From positions 1-38,663 of the forward strand of contig JAFGJN010000165.1 of NCBI GenBank assembly GCA_016929055.1: a DNA stretch of 38,663 nucleotides, in the 5' to 3' direction. Positions 33,664 to 38,663 of the stretch are shown in pieces (position 1 is the stretch's first letter; the number at the start of each line of letters is the position of its first letter). Both the position numbers and the translations under genes were made by a program. The stretch is from Candidatus Zhuqueibacterota bacterium. Its GTDB lineage: Bacteria; Zhuqueibacterota; Zhuqueibacteria; Residuimicrobiales; Oceaniaggregativiventaceae. The notes beneath the pieces are model-generated. The model saw only the letters and a list, made by a program, of their open reading frames with translations, did not search any database and was not told the DNA's origin.

Positions 33664-35298
33664 ATGATGCAAACCAGCAACGCAATGATTCGCTATATTG
33701 ATTGTCATACGACAATCGGTGCCCTGGCTCAAAGGGATCCGCTGCAGAAATGGAGCGCCGAACATGTACTGGAGATGATGGAGCGCTGCCACATCGATGC
33801 GGCTCTGGTCACGTCTTCTCTTGCCGTCATCAATCCCGATGTCGGCAATCCGCAAATCTCTGAAATTTGTTCGGAACACCCTCGTTTTCTTCCATGTTGG
33901 TCAGGTTTGCCGCATCATACCGGCGAGGTGGCGCCACCGGAGCAATTTGTCGCCGAGATGGAGGCTGCCGGGGTAAGAGCGCTCAAGCTCTATCCCAAAA
34001 GCCACTGCTATGCGGTCGATGGAGCCACCCTTGGCGGTTTGCTGGGTGTGCTGGCAGAAGCCGGTATTTTGATGATTTTCGATGCCGGACATTATCCCGA
34101 TGCTATGCAGATCAGCTGGTCCGAGTTGGCGTGGGTGTGCGACTCTTTTCCCCATCTTGCCATTCTGCTTCACGGCGTGCGCTGGGAATCCACACGGATA
34201 TTAACCCCGCTGATGGATCGCTTTGCCAATCTGCACATTGAATTTTCAAATTACCAGGGCAACCGCATGCTCGAGTTTTATGCCGGACGAGTCGGTGCGG
34301 AACGGGTGCTTTTCGGTTCTGAATCGCCGCTCAAGAGTCCGGGTGCGGCGCGTTCTTATGTGGACTATGCCGATCTGACTCTGGCAGAGCGACAAAAGAT
34401 CGCTGGCGGCAATCTGTTGCGGCTGCTCGGAGAGGAAACAGCCAAAGCCGTTGATACTTCAAAACCGGCTGCTGATGCGATAATGGAAAAAGCTTTGCAG
34501 GGTCGACCGATCGAGGAACTGGAGGTGATCGATGCTCATGCTCATATCGTGCAAAAGGGGGGACGTGGAGCGGCGATGGTGGCGATGAACGCCGCGGATG
34601 CGACGGCAGTCGTCGAACGCAACCGCCGGATTGGCGTCGCCCGTACCTGCGTCAGCGCCTGGACCGCCATCTGGGCTGATCACGAACTGGGCAACCGCGA
34701 TACCTTGCAGGCAATGCACGATTTTCCCGAAGAAATCGTCGGTTATGCCGCCATCCATCCGCTCTATGTCGCGGATTGGCAAAAAACACTGAAATACTAT
34801 TACGAGGAATGCGGCTTTACCGGTATCAAACCCTACTATCCCCGGTGGCGAATTCCCTATAACGATCCGTTGTTTGATCCGTGGTACGCTTATGGAAACC
34901 GCCATAGGCTCTATTGTCTGCTGCACTATTCGGATAATTTTATGGCCGAGGTGCGGGATTTGGCGGCACGCTATCCAGAGATCAGTTTTCTCCTGGCCCA
35001 TTCCGGCACCAGCTGGCAGGTGGCGCGCAGCCATACAGCTCTGGCAAAAGAATTTGGCAATGTTTATCTCGAGCTCACCTTTACATCGGTGCTCGAGGGT
35101 GTGATTGAATACATGGTGAACACGGTGGGGTCGGAACGGGTTTTATACGGTTCCGACGCGCCGATGCGCGATCCCTTTCCGCAATTCGGCTGGGTGGCTT
35201 TTGCCGATATTTCGCAAGAGGACAAGTACAATATATTGGGCCGCAACATGGCGCGCATTTTGGCGCGGGTAAATTTGCCCCGGCCGGCTCAGCCCTGA
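33664..35298 (+). CDS. Tandem double amidohydrolase-2 (TIM-barrel) protein
   Basis: A 544-residue fusion of two amidohydrolase_2-type barrels, each about 260 residues; single-domain members are about 270-300. The C-terminal half (from about 286) keeps the metal-site pattern: IDAHAHIV (HxH), GFTGIKPYYP, LLAHSGTSW and VLYGSDAPMRDPF. The N-terminal half reads IDCHTTIG where HxH is expected, LKLYPKSH, LLHGVRWES and VLFGSESPL, with Glu for the catalytic Asp. It is therefore probably catalytically weakened or regulatory. The family hydrolyses or decarboxylates ring, amide or lactone substrates. AGGA lies upstream of the ATG. The stop overlaps the convergent URO-D-like gene by 10 bases. Confidence 0.87.
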   Translation: MMQTSNAMIRYIDCHTTIGALAQRDPLQKWSAEHVLEMMERCHIDAALVTSSLAVINPDVGNPQISEICSEHPRFLPCWSGLPHHTGEVAPPEQFVAEMEAAGVRALKLYPKSHCYAVDGATLGGLLGVLAEAGILMIFDAGHYPDAMQISWSELAWVCDSFPHLAILLHGVRWESTRILTPLMDRFANLHIEFSNYQGNRMLEFYAGRVGAERVLFGSESPLKSPGAARSYVDYADLTLAERQKIAGGNLLRLLGEETAKAVDTSKPAADAIMEKALQGRPIEELEVIDAHAHIVQKGGRGAAMVAMNAADATAVVERNRRIGVARTCVSAWTAIWADHELGNRDTLQAMHDFPEEIVGYAAIHPLYVADWQKTLKYYYEECGFTGIKPYYPRWRIPYNDPLFDPWYAYGNRHRLYCLLHYSDNFMAEVRDLAARYPEISFLLAHSGTSWQVARSHTALAKEFGNVYLELTFTSVLEGVIEYMVNTVGSERVLYGSDAPMRDPFPQFGWVAFADISQEDKYNILGRNMARILARVNLPRPAQP

Positions 35299-36368
35299 TG
35301 CCGCTTCCGCCAGTCGGCTGCCCGATCGAACAGTTCTTCAGAGCTCAATCCGGCTTGGGCATAAAGCGCAAACAGGTTTTCGTCCGGCGTTTCCGGCGGG
35401 ACAGTATGAGAAGCGGCGAGGATATAGCCGCCGCCATCGGCGGCTAGGGTTTCGATCAGGCGAGAGGTTTCCCGGCGCACCTCATTCGGAGTGCCGTTGG
35501 GCAACAGTCCCTGGGTGTCGACACCGCCCATAAAAGTGAGATGACGGCCAAAATCGCGTTTCAGGCGTTCGGGTTCCATGCCCGGGCAGTTGCTCTGAAT
35601 GGGGTTGAGCACATCGACCCCAATCTCGATGAGATCGGGAATAATATCGGCGATAGCCCCACAACTGTGATAGGCTACCGGAAGGTTGTGGTTTTTACCG
35701 ACAGCGGTCACCCGCTCTAGGTGGGGTTTAATCGATCGACGCCAGACTGCAGGACTCATCATCATCGACTGCTGCGACGCCACATCGTCTCCGGTCCATA
35801 ACCAGTCGAGCGGAAAACGTTGGCACGCATCTTTTGCCAGTCGGACGCTGAAATCACCGCAGCGGGCGAGAAGATCGTCCCCTTCGGTTAGCAGATCCAG
35901 CAAAGCGTTTTCCATGCCTCGTAACCGGCAGGACATTTCAAATACGCAAGGCGAAACATCACAACCGATAAAAAAGTCTTTAGCGGCCGCGACGACCGGC
36001 TCCATCTGCCGCAACAGCGATTCGCTTTCGCCGGTCGGAAATCGATATGCATCGATCACTTCCGGTGCGGCATCGAGCAGAGGGTAATGAACGATCTGGT
36101 TGAACGCCCCTTGCTTTTCCCAGACGATTCCCCAGGCGTCGCGATGGCCCTCGCCGTCACGGTCATGGACAATACCTTCCATGGCATAGTTGTTGTTGAC
36201 CCAGGCCTGTTTGACGTCGTTGCCCATCACGTCGGGCACCACCGCAGGCGGAACACCGAGTAGATCGGCTAAATGCCGAGTTGTTTGCGGTTGAAACCAC
36301 ATGTAAATCGGAATCCGGTCGGTGGGCTTTCGCTCTAATGCCGCCTGCACACGTTCCTTGCTGGTCAT
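35289..36368 (-). CDS. Uroporphyrinogen-decarboxylase-like protein (MtaA/CmuA-type methyltransferase superfamily)
   Basis: A 359-residue URO-D-superfamily barrel. TSKERVQAALERKPTDRIPIYMW is the family opening. YHSCGAIADIIPDLIEIGVDVLNPIQSN carries the HxC zinc motif of methylcobalamin-using relatives. FGRHLTFMGGVDTQGLLPNGTP and AASHTVPPETPDENL complete the pattern. True haem-biosynthetic HemE is not indicated. Such proteins usually transfer methyl groups via a corrinoid protein, but no corrinoid-binding gene lies in the window. The Met at 36368 is chosen because GGAG precedes it and a good family start begins there. It is transcribed divergently from the symporter gene and converges on the amidohydrolase gene. 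Confidence 0.87.
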   Translation of the reverse strand: MTSKERVQAALERKPTDRIPIYMWFQPQTTRHLADLLGVPPAVVPDVMGNDVKQAWVNNNYAMEGIVHDRDGEGHRDAWGIVWEKQGAFNQIVHYPLLDAAPEVIDAYRFPTGESESLLRQMEPVVAAAKDFFIGCDVSPCVFEMSCRLRGMENALLDLLTEGDDLLARCGDFSVRLAKDACQRFPLDWLWTGDDVASQQSMMMSPAVWRRSIKPHLERVTAVGKNHNLPVAYHSCGAIADIIPDLIEIGVDVLNPIQSNCPGMEPERLKRDFGRHLTFMGGVDTQGLLPNGTPNEVRRETSRLIETLAADGGGYILAASHTVPPETPDENLFALYAQAGLSSEELFDRAADWRKRHQG

Positions 36369-36450
36369 GTTTGCTCCAAAATTAGTCTGTTTGAGATTTA
36401 AGTATACGAATCTTTCCCCTCCGATTCCAGAAAAACTTTGGGAGATCGCC
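36369..36450. promoter_or_regulatory. 82-base divergent promoter region of URO-D-like and symporter genes
   Basis: This separates the divergent starts at 36368 (minus) and 36451 (plus), with a GGAG-type ribosome-binding site at each edge. The short shared space means the two genes could be controlled together. No operator palindrome was recognised. Confidence 0.4.
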
Positions 36451-38556
36451 ATGTCATTTCTCGGACTAGCAGCAGTCGATTGGTTGGTTTTGCTTATTTA
36501 TCTGGGCGGCATGATTTATATCGGCAAATGGGCCAGCAATCGGATCAAAAATACGACCGACTTTTATCAGGGCGGACGCAGCTTTGGCAAGGTTTTGTTC
36601 GCCTTTCTCAATTTCGGTAATATCACCAATGCGGATCAGGCGACCGGGGTATCACGGGAAATCTATCGGCAGGGTTTGTCGGGTTTGTGGTTCCAGAATC
36701 TGGTTCTTTTTATCACACCGTTCTACTGGTTTGGCGCAATTTTGCAGCGCCGTACCCGTTATATCGCTCCCGGCGATATCTATTTGCACCGCTTTCAGAG
36801 CCCCTTTCTGGCAGGTCTGTTTGCGGTTTATATTCTGTTGCTCGCGATCTATGGCGGTTCTATGGGATTCATGCTCACCGGAAAAACCATGAAAGCCTTG
36901 ATGGTCAAGCCCGAGAGCGAGTACACTCTCGAAGAGCGCGCATCGGTGGAAGGGTATGAGCGTGTTCGTGAGCTTGAAACCCGCCAGACATACCAGCCCT
37001 TGAACAAAGATGAAAAGACTGAACTCGTGCTTTTGCGCGAGCGCATGAAAAGGGGAGAGCTGGAACCCTACAAGTCCTATATCAATTTGAACTATTTTTA
37101 TTTTATCTATGCCGGCATTGTCGGTGCTTATACCATTCTCGGGGGGCTTTTTGCGGCCGTTGTAACCGATGTGGTTCAAGGGCTGTTGATTATTTTTCTT
37201 TCCCTGGCCTTAATCCCGATGGGGCTGTCCAAACTCGGGGGGTTTTCTGGACTGCACGATAAAGTCCCGGATCACATGTTTCAGCTTTTCGGATCGGGAG
37301 GTGACAGCGAATACACCTGGTATTTCGTATTCGCAATGGTTGTGGTGAATTTGATCGGTCTGGCGCCGCGCAGTTTTACCATCGGCGGCTCGGCGCGTGA
37401 CGACCGTTCCGCCCGTATCGGTGCGATCACCGGTGCATTCGCCAAACGATTTATCATGATCGGTTGGGCCCTGACCGGATTGATCGCTCTTGGACTCTAC
37501 CAGGGTCAACTGGCTGATCCGACCATGATCTGGGGCCACATGACGCGTGATCTGTTGGGTGCGGGTTTTGTTGGCATGATGATCGCCGCAATTCTTGCCG
37601 CAAACATGTCCACTATTGATGCCCAGAGCATTGAATGGTCCGCCGCCTTTACCAAAAACATTCTATTGCCGCTTTCTCCCAAACTTTCCGAACGCCGACA
37701 GATTTTGTCCGGGCGAGTTGTAATTTTTATCGTTTTGATTTCATCGATTTTTTTCGCCAATCGTGTGGATGATATTTTCGTGATGTTTAAATATATTCTT
37801 TCAGTCGGTACCGTCATCGGACCGGCGCTCTGGCTTGTCTATTTCTGGCGTCGACTCACCACCAAAGCTGTGGTTGTGCAGATGATCCTGACACTGTTTA
37901 CAACAGTCATTATTCCCAATGTCGCGCCTACATTCGAAGGCATCCGCACGCATCCATCGTTGACGCGTCAAACGCCCGAGAGGGTGGAGCCCAAGCGCGC
38001 TCTTGCAACCGAAGAGGATGTACGAAACGGCATGGCTGATTTTATCGGACAGGTGATCGAGAAACGGGTCGTTGTACCTCCGGCACCGATTTTTTTCGAT
38101 GAGCTGATTCGCTCCGATCCGAATGATTTGAACTCGCCTCTGGTCGGAAAAGGCGCTTTTCGCAATCAGCTCTACTATCTTTCCCTGATGGGAGTGCCAT
38201 TGGAGAATATGAAAAAAGCGCAGCTGGCGACACTCTCATTTGTTTTTGACATCGTTTTTCCCTTTATTCTGTTGTTCGGTATCAGCCTGGTAACACGACG
38301 CAATGACAGACGGGTGTTGAACGAATTTTACGGCGCCATTCATACGCCGGTAGTGGCTGATCTCGATCAAGACAGCAAACGGGTGCGCGACTCGATTGAG
38401 CATCCCGATAAAGTCGAGGAACGCAAACTTTTTCCCGGCACTGACTGGGAATTCTGGAAACCCGACCGGTGGGATGTCTGGGGTTTTGTCGGATGCTGGG
38501 TTTTAGTAGGTGTGATCGTTTGGCTCTATATCACGGTTATGCGAATCGGCGCTTAG
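36451..38556 (+). CDS. Sodium:solute symporter (SSS family), extended
   Basis: Inner-membrane secondary transporter of 701 residues, against about 500-550 for typical SSS members. The opening AAVDWLVLLIYLGGMIYIGKWASNR, TTDFYQGGRSFG and FGNITNADQATGVSREIYRQG are SSS hallmarks, as is MMIAAILAANMSTIDAQSIEWSAAFTKN. Two extra hydrophilic stretches are present: an acidic, Glu/Arg-rich cytoplasmic-type loop at about 150-210, and a segment at about 495-585 before the last helices. GGGAG lies 7 bases before the ATG at 36451; the track start is 129 bases upstream inside the divergent gene. The substrate is not readable. Its neighbours suggest an amino or amide compound, perhaps methylated. Confidence 0.92.
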   Translation: MSFLGLAAVDWLVLLIYLGGMIYIGKWASNRIKNTTDFYQGGRSFGKVLFAFLNFGNITNADQATGVSREIYRQGLSGLWFQNLVLFITPFYWFGAILQRRTRYIAPGDIYLHRFQSPFLAGLFAVYILLLAIYGGSMGFMLTGKTMKALMVKPESEYTLEERASVEGYERVRELETRQTYQPLNKDEKTELVLLRERMKRGELEPYKSYINLNYFYFIYAGIVGAYTILGGLFAAVVTDVVQGLLIIFLSLALIPMGLSKLGGFSGLHDKVPDHMFQLFGSGGDSEYTWYFVFAMVVVNLIGLAPRSFTIGGSARDDRSARIGAITGAFAKRFIMIGWALTGLIALGLYQGQLADPTMIWGHMTRDLLGAGFVGMMIAAILAANMSTIDAQSIEWSAAFTKNILLPLSPKLSERRQILSGRVVIFIVLISSIFFANRVDDIFVMFKYILSVGTVIGPALWLVYFWRRLTTKAVVVQMILTLFTTVIIPNVAPTFEGIRTHPSLTRQTPERVEPKRALATEEDVRNGMADFIGQVIEKRVVVPPAPIFFDELIRSDPNDLNSPLVGKGAFRNQLYYLSLMGVPLENMKKAQLATLSFVFDIVFPFILLFGISLVTRRNDRRVLNEFYGAIHTPVVADLDQDSKRVRDSIEHPDKVEERKLFPGTDWEFWKPDRWDVWGFVGCWVLVGVIVWLYITVMRIGA

Positions 38557-38572
38557 CTAGAAAAGGAATGTA

Positions 38573-38663
38573 ATGAAAAAAGCACGCATTGCCTGTGGCC
38601 AATTCGCTCCGCAGCCGGGTGACAAAAAAACGAATTTGGCAAAAATACGGGAATTGGCCACAA
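38573..38663 (+). CDS. Carbon-nitrogen hydrolase (nitrilase superfamily), 5' end only
   Basis: The gene runs off the window. AAAAGGA precedes the ATG, 16 bases after the symporter stop, so it is probably co-transcribed. The 30 visible residues (MKKARIACGQFAPQPGDKKT...) match the nitrilase/amidase N-terminal pattern A-x-x-QF-x-P-x-x-GD-x-x-x-N-L. No catalytic residue is in view except possibly the start of the fold. It was too short for the ORF track. Confidence 0.75.
   Translation, partial: MKKARIACGQFAPQPGDKKTNLAKIRELAT

Noticed and set aside
35289-36368. HemE (haem biosynthesis) call for the URO-D-like gene
   Set aside because: The HSCG zinc-type motif and the genomic context fit the methyltransferase side of the superfamily, and no other haem gene is present.

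Overview
The window looks like a chromosomal segment of an anaerobic, Gram-negative bacterium of the FCB group (Bacteroidota, Calditrichota or candidate-phylum KSB1-like). The basis is inferential: two TonB-dependent receptors with N-terminal carboxypeptidase-regulatory-like domains, two secreted proteins ending in a FlgD/Por-secretion-type domain with the YPNPF motif, many lipoproteins, and an NAD-linked [FeFe]-hydrogenase operon. No rRNA, tRNA, CRISPR array, phage gene or transposase was seen. Coordinates and motifs come from reading the sequence and the ORF track; family names rest on motif recognition, not on a search.

Layout. 1-2 kb: the tail of an unidentified gene, then a PpiD/SurA-type membrane-anchored folding factor, closed by a bidirectional terminator. 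2.1-7 kb (minus): a translationally coupled operon of secreted FlgD-Ig protein, lipoprotein and TonB receptor. 7.1-10.3 kb (minus): an MscS-type channel, a transglutaminase-fold lipoprotein that has lost its catalytic Cys and His, and a D-threonine-aldolase/D-serine-dehydratase-like PLP enzyme. 10.4-16.3 kb (minus): a second, paralogous surface module (C1 peptidase, lipoprotein, TonB receptor, FlgD-Ig protein). 16.4-19.6 kb (minus): a DEDDh exonuclease, a parvulin lipoprotein, a guanylate-kinase-like P-loop protein and an unknown lipoprotein. 19.7-24.3 kb (minus): an electron-bifurcating-type hydrogenase operon in which the flavin subunit carries two tandem thioredoxin-like ferredoxin domains. 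24.7-27 kb: a DUF2007 protein, an acyl-CoA/acyl-ACP synthetase and the apparent remains of a methyltransferase gene.

27-38.7 kb is an accessory metabolic island. On the minus strand lie a ROK sugar kinase, a MetE-like zinc methyltransferase, a seven-bladed Asp-box propeller lipoprotein and a secreted helical-plus-beta protein. Divergently lie a class-III aminotransferase, a tandem double amidohydrolase, a uroporphyrinogen-decarboxylase-like protein, a large sodium:solute symporter and the start of a carbon-nitrogen hydrolase. Together they suggest uptake and breakdown of an amino- or amide-containing small molecule, possibly glycan-derived, but no single pathway can be named.

A family of short palindromic intergenic repeats runs through the window: two clear copies, one partial copy and one probable diverged copy, with hairpins at both ends and sometimes a nested GTGTCCC hairpin. 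The most noteworthy items are these repeats, the duplicated surface module, the tandem amidohydrolase with one degenerate half, the pseudo-transglutaminase, and the unusual hydrogenase flavin subunit and H-cluster motif.
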